Assembly (NCBI GenBank): GCA_023511295.1
Contig: JAIMBT010000021.1
Location: 1 to 64,000 of the forward strand
From: Alicyclobacillus sp.
GTDB taxonomy: Bacteria > Bacillota > Bacilli > Alicyclobacillales > Alicyclobacillaceae
Reading direction: 5' to 3'
DNA: 64,000 nucleotides
The translations under genes were made by a program, and so were the position numbers. The notes beneath the pieces are model-generated. The model made no database searches and was not told the DNA's origin. It saw only the letters and a list, made by a program, of their open reading frames with translations. Position 1 is the first letter of the stretch. Each line of letters opens with the position of its first letter. This document shows, piece by piece, positions 45,798-54,733 of this stretch.

Positions 45798-46063
45798 CGC
45801 CCCACTCTCCGGCGGATTAAGGACTGCCGTTCCGCTATTCCGCGCGCAGCGGGGGTGCCGCCCGCATAGAGCGGAACGACAGGGCGCTATCGGAAGCCAG
45901 AGGCGACAGCACGCGAAAGGTGCCGCGTTCCGCCCCACTCTCCGGCGGATTAGGGACTGCCGTTCCGCTATTCCGCGCGCGGCAGGGGTGCTGCTCGCAT
46001 AGAGCGGAACGACAGGGCGCTATCGGAAGCCAGAGGCGACAGCACGCGAAAGGTGCCGCGTTC
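45798..46063. repeat. Tandem duplication of a 133-bp repeat-rich unit
   Basis: Two ~95% identical 133-bp units, 45798-45930 and 45931-46063, lie head to tail in the 548-bp gene-free stretch between tRNA-Tyr and the LigB-type gene. Each contains a pair of inverted elements (GGACTGCCGTTCCGCTAT, then ATAGAGCGGAACGACAGG) of the same family as the repeats at 8-332. G-rich simple sequence precedes them (45745-45790). No supported gene is present. Confidence 0.88.
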
Positions 46064-46158
46064 CGCCCCCCTCCCCCGTTCATTCAACGAAAGGCAGACC
46101 TTCCTCGCGCGGCCACGCCCGCAACCCGAGGAAGGTCTGCCCTGCCCGTTCCGCACGG

Positions 46159-46971
46159 TTACGCCGTCGGCCGCACCGCCGCGCACAGCAAGCCGAAGTA
46201 CGTCGGCACCTCGTACGACAACAGTTCCGCCGTCCGCTCAGCGTGCGGAATGGCGCCTGCCAGGATGAGCGTCTGCCAAATCCCGTCGGGCTTCGCGTTC
46301 TCGACGAACGCGCTGTCGAAGTCGGCAACCCCTTCGAGCCGGTTCTCCTTGACCAGCTCAACGACCTGCGCGTCCAGTTCCGCTGCCGCCGGGTGATACC
46401 CGTAGGGGCCCTCTGCCTGATGCGCATGCGCCCAGTCGCAGCTCGCAATCAGGCCAATCCGCTTGCCAGACGCCTCGACCGCCGCCCGCAGGGCCTCGCC
46501 CATCCGGAGGTGGTCCGCATACGACAGAGCCCGCGACGGACAGATGGCGACCACCGGCACGTCCGGCATGAAAAACAGCGGCACCATCACACCCCAATCC
46601 ATCGGCAGGCAGGACATCGGCCCGTCCGCTGTCGCGTATCCGACCGCCGCCACGGGAATCTCGCGCGACGTTGCCGCTTGGGTGATGGCGCGGGCGAGAT
46701 CGCGGTCAATCCGCTTCTCCATTCGCACCACCCCACCATCTTGCAACTCACCGAACATCCGATACGCATCGCTCACCGAGAACTGCCCCTCCACGCGCAG
46801 GCCGTGTGGCGTCAGAACGACAATGGCATCCGGGTTCGCTGCCGCCATCTCGCGTCCGAGTTGCTCCATGCTCTGCCGTGTTTTCGCCATGAGGTTCGGG
46901 TTGGACGGCGACAACTCCTCGATGATCTGTGAGCCGTGCGGTGTCAGACAGGCGAAGACGAAAGATCCCAT
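46159..46971 (-). CDS. LigB-type class III extradiol dioxygenase family protein
   Basis: A 270-residue protein of the extradiol dioxygenase subunit-B/MEMO fold. It carries FACLTPHGSQIIEEL near the N-terminus, DAIVVLTPHGLRVEG, a DWGVMVPLFFM motif, and IASCDWAHAHQ with candidate metal-ligand histidines. True ring-cleaving enzymes open catechol-type rings using Fe(II); others in the fold are not oxygenases, so the activity is open. ATG 46971 has GGGAG eight bases upstream. It is divergent from the aldo/keto reductase. Confidence 0.82.
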   Translation of the reverse strand: MGSFVFACLTPHGSQIIEELSPSNPNLMAKTRQSMEQLGREMAAANPDAIVVLTPHGLRVEGQFSVSDAYRMFGELQDGGVVRMEKRIDRDLARAITQAATSREIPVAAVGYATADGPMSCLPMDWGVMVPLFFMPDVPVVAICPSRALSYADHLRMGEALRAAVEASGKRIGLIASCDWAHAHQAEGPYGYHPAAAELDAQVVELVKENRLEGVADFDSAFVENAKPDGIWQTLILAGAIPHAERTAELLSYEVPTYFGLLCAAVRPTA

Positions 46972-47126
46972 GACAGCCACTCCCTTCATTTGATGCGCGT
47001 GTCGCTCGCAAGACCGAAGTCCCCGATTTCCCTTTCCCTGCCGATTCGCTTACAATGTGACACGAGGCAGCGGACAGGTTCAACTTGTCTGATGTTCATT
47101 CTATTCTACCTGGAGGTGGCTATGAT

Positions 47127-48080
47127 ATGGAATACCGCAGGCTCGGAAAGAGCGGGATCAAGGTCTCCGAGATCGCGTTGGGGAGCTGGCTTACATACGG
47201 AACCGTTACGGAAAAGGAACAAGCGATTGCATGCGTCAAAACCGCGTACAATCTCGGCATCAACCACTTCGACTGCGCCAACGTCTACGGTGCGGAGCCA
47301 CACGCGGCAGAACGTGTGCTCGGTGAGGCGCTGGCCAACTACCCGCGCGACAGCTATATCATCACCACCAAGGCCTTCTGGCCCGTGGGCAAAGGGGTCA
47401 ACGACCGCGGGTTGAGCCGCAAGCACTTGTTCAGCCAGATTGACCAGAGCTTGAAGGCGCTCGGCGTCGACTACGTCGACATCTTCTACTGCCACCGCTA
47501 CGATGCCGAGACTGACCTGGAGGAGACCCTCCGTGCGCTCGATGACCTCGTGCGGCAGGGGAAAGTCCTCTACGCCGGGCTGAGCGAGTGGAAGCCGAAC
47601 CAGATTGCAGACGGCATTCGCCTGCAGCGAGAGTTGAACCTGCACAAGTTTGCGGCCAGCCAGCCGGTCTACAACATGTTCAACCGCTACATCGAGCAGG
47701 CGGTGGTACCCATCTGTGCGGACGCCGGCATCGGTCAGGTGGTCTTCTCTCCCTTGGCGCAAGGTGTGCTCACCGGCAAGTACCGCAAGGGTCAACCTGC
47801 CCCCGCCGGGTCCCGCGCCGCGACGGACAAGGTCAAAGGTGCGGTCGAGCGGATGCTGACGGACAAGAATCTCGAGAAGGTGGAGCGGCTCGAAGGTCTC
47901 GCGCGCGAGGCTGATCTGTCCGTCGCCCAGCTGGCACTTGCGTGGGTGCTGCGCTTGCCGGAAGTCAGCAGCGCGCTGATTGGTGCGAGCCGGCCAGAAC
48001 AGGTGGAGGAGAACGTGAAGGCCTCCGGCGTCAAACTGTCGGATGACCTCCTGGCGAAGATTGAAGAAGTCCTCGCATAG
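47127..48080 (+). CDS. Aldo/keto reductase
   Basis: The 317-residue NADPH-dependent TIM-barrel reductase belongs to the Kv-beta/YghZ-like branch. It has MEYRRLGKSGIKVSEIALGS, the catalytic Asp/Tyr region (INHFDCANVYGAEPHAAER), a Lys in YIITTKAF and a His in IFYCHRYDAETDLEE. ATG 47127 follows GGAGGTGG by seven bases. It converges on the SDR-end operon at a shared terminator. Confidence 0.93.
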   Translation: MEYRRLGKSGIKVSEIALGSWLTYGTVTEKEQAIACVKTAYNLGINHFDCANVYGAEPHAAERVLGEALANYPRDSYIITTKAFWPVGKGVNDRGLSRKHLFSQIDQSLKALGVDYVDIFYCHRYDAETDLEETLRALDDLVRQGKVLYAGLSEWKPNQIADGIRLQRELNLHKFAASQPVYNMFNRYIEQAVVPICADAGIGQVVFSPLAQGVLTGKYRKGQPAPAGSRAATDKVKGAVERMLTDKNLEKVERLEGLAREADLSVAQLALAWVLRLPEVSSALIGASRPEQVEENVKASGVKLSDDLLAKIEEVLA

Positions 48081-48176
48081 GGCGCACGCGGGCGTCCGTC
48101 CGCGGTGGATTCCGCCGCGCGGTTTCGGGCTTCCCCTCTCCTTCCGCGCGATGCGTCGTCCGTAAGCACAGGAGCG

Positions 48177-48222
48177 AAAACGGCCCCGCCATCCGGTATC
48201 CGGACCTCGGCGGGGCCGTTTG
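48177..48222. terminator. Bidirectional terminator
   Basis: AACGGCCCCGCC and GGCGGGGCCGTT form a near-perfect 12-bp stem with T-rich flanks on both strands (TTTTCGC leftward, TTTGGC rightward). It serves the aldo/keto reductase and the six-gene minus-strand operon. Confidence 0.9.
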
Positions 48223-48225
48223 GCG

Positions 48226-49023
48226 TTACAGTGCTCGAATCACCCCGCCGTCCACGAGGATGGTCTGGCCTGTCATGTACCCGTTCGCGGGCGACAGGAG
48301 AAACGCGGCCAGGCGCCCGAACTCGGCAGGAGTCCCGTAGCGCCCCATGGGGATGCGGGCGCGCTCGTCCGCTTGCACCTCTGCCAGCGGGCGGTTCTCC
48401 CGCTTGGCACGTTGGCTGTCCAGCCACACAACCCGATCTGTCTCAATCCGCCCCGGCGCGAGGTTCAACACCTGGATGTTGTCTGCGGCGACCTCCAGTG
48501 CCAGCGTCTTCAGCATCGCCATCGTCGCGGTGCGGACGGTGTTGGATAGGATGAGACTCGGAATGGGCTCGCGCACGGACATCGAGGACACGTTCAAGAT
48601 GCGCCCCCCGCCCGCGCTGCGCAACGCCGGCAGACTGGCGCGCACAAGCCGCACCACACTCAGCAGGTTCAACTCCACCGCCGCCAGCCACTGTGCATCT
48701 GTTACCTGCTCGAACGTCCCGCCGGGCGGTCCGCCCGCATTCGTCACAAGCAGGTCGAGGCCGCCGAGCCAGCTGACGGCGTCCGCGACCAACCGCTCCA
48801 CGTCGGCGGCGGCCGCGACATCTGCGGCAATCCCACAGACCGCGTCTTCCGGCGCACCGGTTTCCGCGCAGATCTCCGCCGCGGTCGCGCGCAGTTTGTC
48901 GATCCGCCGGCTGGAAATCACCACCGTGCAGCCTTCGCGAACGAGTTCCGTCGCGACCGCCCGCCCCAAGCCTTGCGACGCAGCCGTCACCAGCGCCCGC
49001 TTGCCACGCAGTCCCAGGTCCAC
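48226..49023 (-). CDS. Short-chain dehydrogenase/reductase (SDR)
   Basis: A 265-residue FabG-like oxidoreductase with the NAD(P) motif TAASQGLGRAVATEL, NAG in LLVTNAGGPPGG, catalytic Ser in ILNVSSMS, and PG-motif LNLAPGRIETDR. The usual catalytic YxxxK is not obvious: the region after NVSSMS reads LILSNTVRTATMAML, with no Tyr-x-x-x-Lys, so activity may be altered. GTG 49023 has AGGAGG seven bases upstream, 2 bp after the yciI stop. Last gene of the operon. Confidence 0.85.
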   Translation of the reverse strand: MDLGLRGKRALVTAASQGLGRAVATELVREGCTVVISSRRIDKLRATAAEICAETGAPEDAVCGIAADVAAAADVERLVADAVSWLGGLDLLVTNAGGPPGGTFEQVTDAQWLAAVELNLLSVVRLVRASLPALRSAGGGRILNVSSMSVREPIPSLILSNTVRTATMAMLKTLALEVAADNIQVLNLAPGRIETDRVVWLDSQRAKRENRPLAEVQADERARIPMGRYGTPAEFGRLAAFLLSPANGYMTGQTILVDGGVIRAL

Positions 49024-49025
49024 GC

Positions 49026-49304
49026 TCAGCCCTCCTCGGGCAGCGGCAAATCCAGCGTCTGCCACGCGCGCACCTCGACGGTCCGCGCGCCGGAGGTGAC
49101 GATGGGATCCTCGTTTGCCAGTCGAATCCCCTCTTCGTCACTGTCGCACTCGTAGATCACCAGCCCGCCCTTTCCGTCCACGCACGGACCCGCCGCAAAC
49201 ACCTTGCCTTGTTTGTAGAGGTCACTCACGTACTGAAGGTGAGCTGGACGCACCGCTCGGTTCTTCTCTGCATCCACAATCGTCAACAGCGCCAAGTACT
49301 TCAT
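49026..49304 (-). CDS. YciI family protein
   Basis: A 92-residue ferredoxin-like-fold protein with YLALLTIVDAEKNRAVRPAH, GKVFAAGPCVDGKGGLVIYE and a C-terminal DPIVTSGARTVEVRAWQTL. Family members occur with dioxygenase and dehalogenase pathways; the activity is poorly defined. ATG 49304 overlaps the cupin stop by 4 bp and has AGGAGG upstream. Confidence 0.87.
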   Translation of the reverse strand: MKYLALLTIVDAEKNRAVRPAHLQYVSDLYKQGKVFAAGPCVDGKGGLVIYECDSDEEGIRLANEDPIVTSGARTVEVRAWQTLDLPLPEEG

Positions 49305-49720
49305 CGCCCCGCCTCCTGTTGCTTCGCCATCAGTTCCCTGAACGCTTCGCGCGGCGGCGAGAATACGTCGATACAGACGCACCCCTCTGCAGAGGCGGTC
49401 GCTGCGTGCGGGACATTGCCCGGGATGGTCACAGCGTCCCCAGGCCCAATCAGCTGCTTGTGGTCTCCCACTTCAAACTCCAACCGGCCGGAGATGACGA
49501 AGCTCATCTGCTCCTGCGGGTGCTGGTGGGCCGGTGCCACCGCGTTTGGGGCGAAGGTCACGTAACTGATCATCAAATCCTTCCCAAACAGCGGCCGCAG
49601 CACGACGCCCGGTGCCGCCTCGAGCGAGGCGAGCTCTGGCATGTGCTCAAACGAAGGCGTGTAGTCGGCTGTGCCGTCCCACGCCACGCCGTCGCGGAAG
49701 TATTCGCGGTTGACGCCCAT
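49301..49720 (-). CDS. KdgF-like cupin, copy 2
   Basis: A 139-residue single-domain cupin with metal-ligand motifs APAHQHPQEQMSFVISGRLE and GDAVTIPGNVPHAA, closing with VFSPPREAFRELM. The HPxEQ...FSPPR pattern matches KdgF-type cupins, which ketonise unsaturated uronates, but the substrate here is unknown. ATG 49720 has GAGGAG upstream. Paralogue of the cupin at 51563. Confidence 0.85.
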   Translation of the reverse strand: MGVNREYFRDGVAWDGTADYTPSFEHMPELASLEAAPGVVLRPLFGKDLMISYVTFAPNAVAPAHQHPQEQMSFVISGRLEFEVGDHKQLIGPGDAVTIPGNVPHAATASAEGCVCIDVFSPPREAFRELMAKQQEAGR

Positions 49721-49772
49721 CGGATCACGCTCCTCTGCTCTTTGCACACTCACGCTTGCAGACCCAGGTGAA

Positions 49773-50519
49773 TCACAGGTACTTCGCCATCCCACCGTCC
49801 ACGTCGACAATCGTACCCGTCACGTACGACGCGCGGTCAGACGCCAAGAACGCCACCACCGCCGCAACCTCCTCCGGGTTGCCGAAGCGGCCGAGCGGCA
49901 CCTCGAACTGCTCCACTGTTTCGGTGAAGAACGACGCCGGCTTCGCGGCCCACTGGCCGGAGTGGACGAACCCGATGTTGACCGCGTTCACCAAGATGCC
50001 GTCCGGCGCCAGTTCCTTTGCCAGCGCCTTGGTGAACGCCAGGCAGGCTGCGCGATTGGTGCTCGACGCGAAGAAGCGCGCGTCTGGCTGCTTGCCAAAC
50101 ACCGCCGCCATGTTGATGATGCGGCCACCCCGGCTCATGAACGACAGCACCGCGCGCGCAAAGCGGACGTACGCCAACAGCTTCACCTCGACATCCGCCT
50201 GCCACGCCTCGTCGGTCAGCGTCTTAAACGTGCCCGGGTAGGCCTTACCGGCGTTGTTCACCAAGATGTCGATCCGCCCGAATCGATCCGCCACGTCCTG
50301 CACGAAACCGGTCACGGCTGCGGCGTCCGTCACATCGGCGGTCGCCGCGTAGTACCGCTCCGGCCCGAACTGTTCGGCGAGGTCCAAGCAGTCATCCGCG
50401 TGGCGGCTGCAGGTTGCGACGCGGCAACCTTCGCCGAGCAGCGTCTCACAGACGGCGCGGCCAATCCCCCGCGATCCGCCGGTGACAAGCGCCACCTTGT
50501 CCTGTAAACCCAAATCCAT
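49773..50519 (-). CDS. Short-chain dehydrogenase/reductase (SDR)
   Basis: A 248-residue classical SDR with TGGSRGIGRAV, NNAGKAYPGTF, and VDGG near the end. The expected YxxxK after the Ser region is replaced by FASSTNRAACLAFTKA, so the catalytic Tyr is not evident. It starts 11 bp after the ilvE-like stop, with GGGGG upstream. Confidence 0.87.
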   Translation of the reverse strand: MDLGLQDKVALVTGGSRGIGRAVCETLLGEGCRVATCSRHADDCLDLAEQFGPERYYAATADVTDAAAVTGFVQDVADRFGRIDILVNNAGKAYPGTFKTLTDEAWQADVEVKLLAYVRFARAVLSFMSRGGRIINMAAVFGKQPDARFFASSTNRAACLAFTKALAKELAPDGILVNAVNIGFVHSGQWAAKPASFFTETVEQFEVPLGRFGNPEEVAAVVAFLASDRASYVTGTIVDVDGGMAKYL

Positions 50520-50530
50520 GGTGGTGCCCC

Positions 50531-51499
50531 CTATTCGCCGTACACCGGCGTCAGCCAGTCCCGGTAGCGCTCGTCCTGTCCGCGAACCGCTCGGCCATAC
50601 AGCGCCTGCAGCTGCTCCGTGATGGGCCCGGTCGTTCCGTCGCCGACGGGGCGCCGGTCGACCGAGGTGATGGAAGCAATCTGCGCTCCCGTCCCGGCTA
50701 GGAACATCTCGTCGGCGACGTACAGCTCGGTACGGTCGATGGCGCGCACCTCGTACGGAATCCCCAAGGCGTCTGCGAGCTGCAGCACCGCGCGGCGCGT
50801 GATGCCCTCGAGGATGTCCGACGTGATGGGCGTCGTGACGAGGGTGCCTTCGCGGACAATGAAGAAGTTGGCGGAGCTGGCTTCCGAGACCTGACCATCC
50901 GTGGAGAGCATGATGGCCTCGTCGTACCCGTCCGTCGTCGCTGCATCGTTCGCCAGCGCCGCGTTGATGTACCCGCCCGTGACCTTTGCGCGCGACGGAA
51001 TGATGTTGTCCGAGACGCGCTGCCAGTTGGAGACGACCGCTGAGAGCCCCTCCGTCTTCACGTAGTCGCCCATCGGGACGGCGAAGATGGCCACCTCGTC
51101 TCGCAGGCCAGACAGGGTCACCTTGATCACCTGCGACGCCTTGAAGGCGAGCGGGCGGATGTAGACGTTTTGGCGGTACTGGTTTTTCGCCAGGATTTCC
51201 ACCGTGTAGTCGAGGAGTTGTTGTGCGGTGTAGGGGCACTGGATCTTGAGGATCTTGCAGGACTTCAGCAAGCGCTGGTAGTGTTCAAGGCCCTTCATGA
51301 TATAGAGCTGTTCTTGTTCCTCGTTCCAGTAGGCGCGGATCCCTTCGAAGCAGCCTGTCCCGTAGTTGAGCGCGTGCGTGGAGATGTTGACGTTGGCGTC
51401 CGCGAGCGGGACAATCTGTCCCTTGAAGAAACAGTACCCGTTCTCAATCTCCTGCTTTGGCGATGGCCCCTGTGCGGAAGTGGCGACGACTTGTGCCAT
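50531..51499 (-). CDS. ilvE: Branched-chain amino acid aminotransferase-like (fold type IV)
   Basis: A 322-residue PLP enzyme with HALNYGTGCFEGIRAYW, a PLP Lys in SRAKVTGGYINAALAN, EASSANFFIVREG, GITRRAVLQLADALGI and LAGTGAQIASI. It resembles class IV branched-chain aminotransferases that exchange amino groups between Glu and 2-oxoacids. ATG 51499 has GAGGGAGG upstream. Its place among cupins and SDRs, not with ilv genes, suggests a specialised substrate. Confidence 0.9.
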   Translation of the reverse strand: MAQVVATSAQGPSPKQEIENGYCFFKGQIVPLADANVNISTHALNYGTGCFEGIRAYWNEEQEQLYIMKGLEHYQRLLKSCKILKIQCPYTAQQLLDYTVEILAKNQYRQNVYIRPLAFKASQVIKVTLSGLRDEVAIFAVPMGDYVKTEGLSAVVSNWQRVSDNIIPSRAKVTGGYINAALANDAATTDGYDEAIMLSTDGQVSEASSANFFIVREGTLVTTPITSDILEGITRRAVLQLADALGIPYEVRAIDRTELYVADEMFLAGTGAQIASITSVDRRPVGDGTTGPITEQLQALYGRAVRGQDERYRDWLTPVYGE

Positions 51500-51562
51500 G
51501 TCTGCATCCTCCCTCTCTCTATGCCGGCGGGCCCATTTGCCCGCTCGGTTTGGATACCGGAC

Positions 51563-52114
51563 CTACCGGTCTGTTTTCCCACCCTCTGCAGGCGTTTGGT
51601 CGGCTGCCTTCTCGCTCGCCACCGCCTGCTGGCGCAACGCCTCGTCCATCATCTCGCGGTAACCGCTCCGCGGCGGCGAGAAGATGTCGAGCGCGAGGCA
51701 CGGCTTATCGTAGGTCCGGGCACCGTGCGGGACATTCGGCGGGACGATGTACACGTCACCCTTGCGGATTATCCGCTTCTCACCGTTCAGCTCGAACTCG
51801 TACTCGCCCTCAATCATCGTACCAATCTGTTCTTCCGGGTGCGAGTGAACGGGCGCCACGCTGTTCGGCTCCATGTAGACGAAGCTGAGCAGCAGTTTCT
51901 CGCCGAACACCGGTTTGAGTCCCAGTCCTTCGACCACCTTGAGCAGCGGAACGTCCGCGACATTCACGAATTGGGGCTGGAAGTCACCGGTGACCTCGAC
52001 AACCCGCTCGGCCGTGGCAAAGTAGCCACCCGTCCCTTCGCGTTTCGCCTCCGCCTGCGCCCCCTGCTCCGCAGCCGCCTCCGGCAATCTGCCGCTTCTC
52101 ACGTCTTCTGTCAT
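51563..52114 (-). CDS. KdgF-like cupin, copy 1
   Basis: A 183-residue cupin with an Ala/Glu-rich N-terminal extension, then APVHSHPEEQIGTMIEGEYE, GDVYIVPPNVPHGAR and LDIFSPPRSGYREMM, and a charged tail. It is the first gene of the six-gene operon; ATG 52114 has GAGGAG nine bases upstream. Confidence 0.87.
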   Translation of the reverse strand: MTEDVRSGRLPEAAAEQGAQAEAKREGTGGYFATAERVVEVTGDFQPQFVNVADVPLLKVVEGLGLKPVFGEKLLLSFVYMEPNSVAPVHSHPEEQIGTMIEGEYEFELNGEKRIIRKGDVYIVPPNVPHGARTYDKPCLALDIFSPPRSGYREMMDEALRQQAVASEKAADQTPAEGGKTDR

Positions 52115-52157
52115 CCATCCCGTCTCCTCTCGTCTCGTCTCAGCCGAAATATCTTGT

Positions 52158-52187
52158 ATTATGGGATTGTCACGGATACGATGTCAA
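52158..52187 (-). promoter_or_regulatory. Promoter of the cupin-led operon
   Basis: On the minus strand TTGACA (52187-52182) and CATAAT (52163-52158) are spaced by 18 bp, about 40 bp upstream of the first cupin start. The divergent aldolase start is only 46 bp away, so both directions share about 118 bp of control DNA. Confidence 0.75.
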
Positions 52188-52232
52188 TGTTAATTCTGAA
52201 TATTACCGAGTGCAGTGGAAAGGGTGAAGTGG

Positions 52233-53042
52233 ATGCGTTCGAGGAACCAGCGCCCGTCCCCGCCCCCAACCGGCTTGCGTGCACAACTCCTCCATCACCC
52301 GCCTGCCATCGGATCGTTCGTCCTCGGACACGACCCCGGCGTCGTCCGCGTCGCTGACGAAGCAGACCTCGACTTTCTCCTTTTGGACGCTGAGCACGGC
52401 ACCGTCACAGACGGCCAGATTGCGGAATTTGTCGACGTTCGCCGGGGTCTCGACGTCTCCATCCTGGTACGGGCGGGCATCGAGCAGATTCACGCGTTTG
52501 GCCGGTGGTTGGACCACGGTTTGGACGGCCTCGTTGTCGCCGGTGCGCAAACGCAGGAGGACGTCCGAGAGGTTGTCCAGGCCGTCAAGTTCCCGCCCGT
52601 CGGCCGTCGCGGGTTGAATCCTTTCGTACCCGCCACCGGCTACGGCCGCGTCGCCCCGCCGGTGTTCATGGAGCACCAAAACGAACACGGGCTGCTGTGG
52701 ATGATTGCCGAGCGTCGCGCGTTTCTCGACCAGTTGCCGGAGATTTGCCGGATGGACGGGTTGGACGGCGTCTTTTTCGGCCCCTACGACCTGTCCGTCG
52801 ACCTCGGGATTCCCGGGCAGGTGACCCACCCCTTGGTGATGGACCAGATCTGCCGCGCCATCGAGACGCTTCGCGAGAACGGAAAGTTTGCGGGAATCTA
52901 TGCGAAGAGCCCGGCCCTCGCCACACCGTGGCGGGAACGCGGCGTGCAGTTTCTCGCCGTGGGGTTCGACTGGTCCCTGCTCCGCACCGCTTGGGCGGAA
53001 GCGGCCGTACTGCGCGGCGAAGGAGGTGCGCTGCCATCGTGA
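52233..53042 (+). CDS. HpcH/HpaI family aldolase
   Basis: A 269-residue class II aldolase of the HpaI type, which reversibly joins pyruvate and an aldehyde. The metal/catalytic landmarks are LLLDAEHGTVTDGQ and FFGPYDLSVDLGIPG. ATG 52233 follows AAAGGG by eight bases; GTG 52215 is possible. First gene of the plus-strand operon. Confidence 0.9.
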   Translation: MRSRNQRPSPPPTGLRAQLLHHPPAIGSFVLGHDPGVVRVADEADLDFLLLDAEHGTVTDGQIAEFVDVRRGLDVSILVRAGIEQIHAFGRWLDHGLDGLVVAGAQTQEDVREVVQAVKFPPVGRRGLNPFVPATGYGRVAPPVFMEHQNEHGLLWMIAERRAFLDQLPEICRMDGLDGVFFGPYDLSVDLGIPGQVTHPLVMDQICRAIETLRENGKFAGIYAKSPALATPWRERGVQFLAVGFDWSLLRTAWAEAAVLRGEGGALPS

Positions 53043-53133
53043 TCGCGTGCGGCGGCGCGCGGTGCACCCAGAGAACATCCGACGAACCACCGGCACACGA
53101 TACGCTATCCACGAGATACGAAGGAGCTGAGCT

Positions 53134-54288
53134 GTGATGAGTCTGAGATTTGCAGAGCGCGCGACGAGGATTCCCGACTCCGGTATACGAGAGATTGCCA
53201 ACCGGGCGATGGAGTTGCCCGGAGCCATCCGGCTGGAACTGGGCGAACCCGACTTCCCGACACCGCGGCACATCGGAGAAGCGGCGGCGCGCGCCATCGC
53301 CGAGGGGAAGACGCGCTACACCGCGACGTCCGGCCTGCGCGTGCTGCGCGAGCTGTTGGCTGCCAAGCTGAAGCGGGTGAACGGGATTGATGTCCCGTTG
53401 GAGCAGGTGACGGTCACCTCCGGCGGTGCCAACGCCGTCTTCGCTGCCATCGCGTCCATCGTGAACCCGGGTGACGAGGTGCTGGTACCGAGCCCCGCCT
53501 GGCCGAACTACGTGATGCAGGTCCTCGCCTGCGGCGGGGTGGTGCGCGAATACGAGCTCAATCCGGTCACGTTCCTGCCGAACCCCGCAGACCTGGCCGA
53601 GCGGTTCACCCCGCGCACGCGCATCCTCATCGTGAACTCCCCCGGCAACCCAACCGGCGCGGTGCTCCCGCGGGAGACAGCGGAAGCCCTGGTGGACCTC
53701 GCCGTTCGCCACAACTGTTTCCTCATCTCAGACGAGGTGTACGACGAGCTCGTTTTCGACCAGCCACACGTCAGCCTGTTCCCGTTGGCGCCAGACAACG
53801 TGATTGGCATCTACAGCTTCTCGAAGACCTACGCGATGACCGGTTGGCGGCTTGGCTACGCGGTGGCGCGCCGCGACCTGATTGTTACCATGGAACGGGT
53901 TCAGGAGGGCGTGGTGTCGTGCGCATCGCAGGTCTCGCAGGAAGCGGGAATTGCGGCGTTGCAAGGAGATCAGTCCGTGGTCGCAGAGATGCGCGAGTTG
54001 TACCGGGCCCGGCGGGACATGGTGGTTTCCCAGCTCCAGGCCGTGGACCTCTACACGTATACACCGCAAGGGGCGTTCTACATCCTCGTGAACATCGCGG
54101 CATCCGGTTTGAAGTCGCGCGCGTTCGCCCTGGAACTGTTGGACCGGTACCAGGTCGCCGTCGCGCCGGGAAGCGCGTTCGGGTCCTCGGCAGACCACGT
54201 TGTCCGCATCAGCCTCGCCTCTTCGGAGCGGGACCTGCGGGAGGGCGTGACTCGGATTGCGGCGTTGGTGGCGGCGCACCGTGCGTGA
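53134..54288 (+). CDS. Class I/II aminotransferase
   Basis: A 384-residue PLP enzyme with LELGEPDFPTPRHI, IVNSPGNPTGAVLPRET, the PLP Lys in SFSKTYAMTGWRLGY and the Arg in VVRISLASSE. This is the AspC/aromatic-aminotransferase type. GTG 53134 or ATG 53137 both suit AAGGAG. It overlaps the lrgA start by 8 bp. Confidence 0.92.
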   Translation: MMSLRFAERATRIPDSGIREIANRAMELPGAIRLELGEPDFPTPRHIGEAAARAIAEGKTRYTATSGLRVLRELLAAKLKRVNGIDVPLEQVTVTSGGANAVFAAIASIVNPGDEVLVPSPAWPNYVMQVLACGGVVREYELNPVTFLPNPADLAERFTPRTRILIVNSPGNPTGAVLPRETAEALVDLAVRHNCFLISDEVYDELVFDQPHVSLFPLAPDNVIGIYSFSKTYAMTGWRLGYAVARRDLIVTMERVQEGVVSCASQVSQEAGIAALQGDQSVVAEMRELYRARRDMVVSQLQAVDLYTYTPQGAFYILVNIAASGLKSRAFALELLDRYQVAVAPGSAFGSSADHVVRISLASSERDLREGVTRIAALVAAHRA

Positions 54289-54733
54289 GCGTGCTCACCG
54301 AGCCAGCGACAGGGCAGCCATCGGCCTTCGACGCCTCGCTGCCCTGCTGCTGCAGCTGGTGCTGCTCGCGGCACTCGCATACGCGGGTGATTGGACGGCG
54401 AACCGACTGCATCTGCCACTGCCCGGGAGCATCCTTGCGATGCTGGTATTGTTCTTGCTGTTGCAGCTGCGCATCGTACCGATGCGCTGGGTGGAACGGG
54501 GCGGTGATTGGTACATCCGGCACCTGCTCTTGTTCTTCATCCCGCCGGCGATGGGCATCATGGGTTACGCCAACCTGTTGCGCACAGAGGGGATCGCCAT
54601 CGTTCTCACCGTCCTCATCAGCACGGCGCTCGTGATGACCGGCGTCGGTCTCGTCGCGGAGCAAGTCAGCCGGCGGACGGCGAACCGGTGGGGAGACGGC
54701 GCTGTGGCTGAGAAAGGACGAGAGGCACGATGA
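54281..54733 (+). CDS. lrgA: LrgA/CidA family membrane protein
   Basis: A 150-residue protein with about four hydrophobic helices (for example LPLPGSILAMLVLFLLLQLR, FFIPPAMGIMGYANLL). LrgA/LrgB pairs were described as murein-hydrolase regulators; in B. subtilis the homologues PftA/PftB transport pyruvate. GTG 54281 overlaps the aminotransferase stop, and the stop overlaps lrgB. Confidence 0.87.
   Translation: MRERAHRASDRAAIGLRRLAALLLQLVLLAALAYAGDWTANRLHLPLPGSILAMLVLFLLLQLRIVPMRWVERGGDWYIRHLLLFFIPPAMGIMGYANLLRTEGIAIVLTVLISTALVMTGVGLVAEQVSRRTANRWGDGAVAEKGREAR

Noticed and set aside
51563-52114. Quercetinase or pirin-type cupin
   Set aside because: Single cupin domain with HPEEQ and FSPPR motifs fits KdgF-like proteins better.
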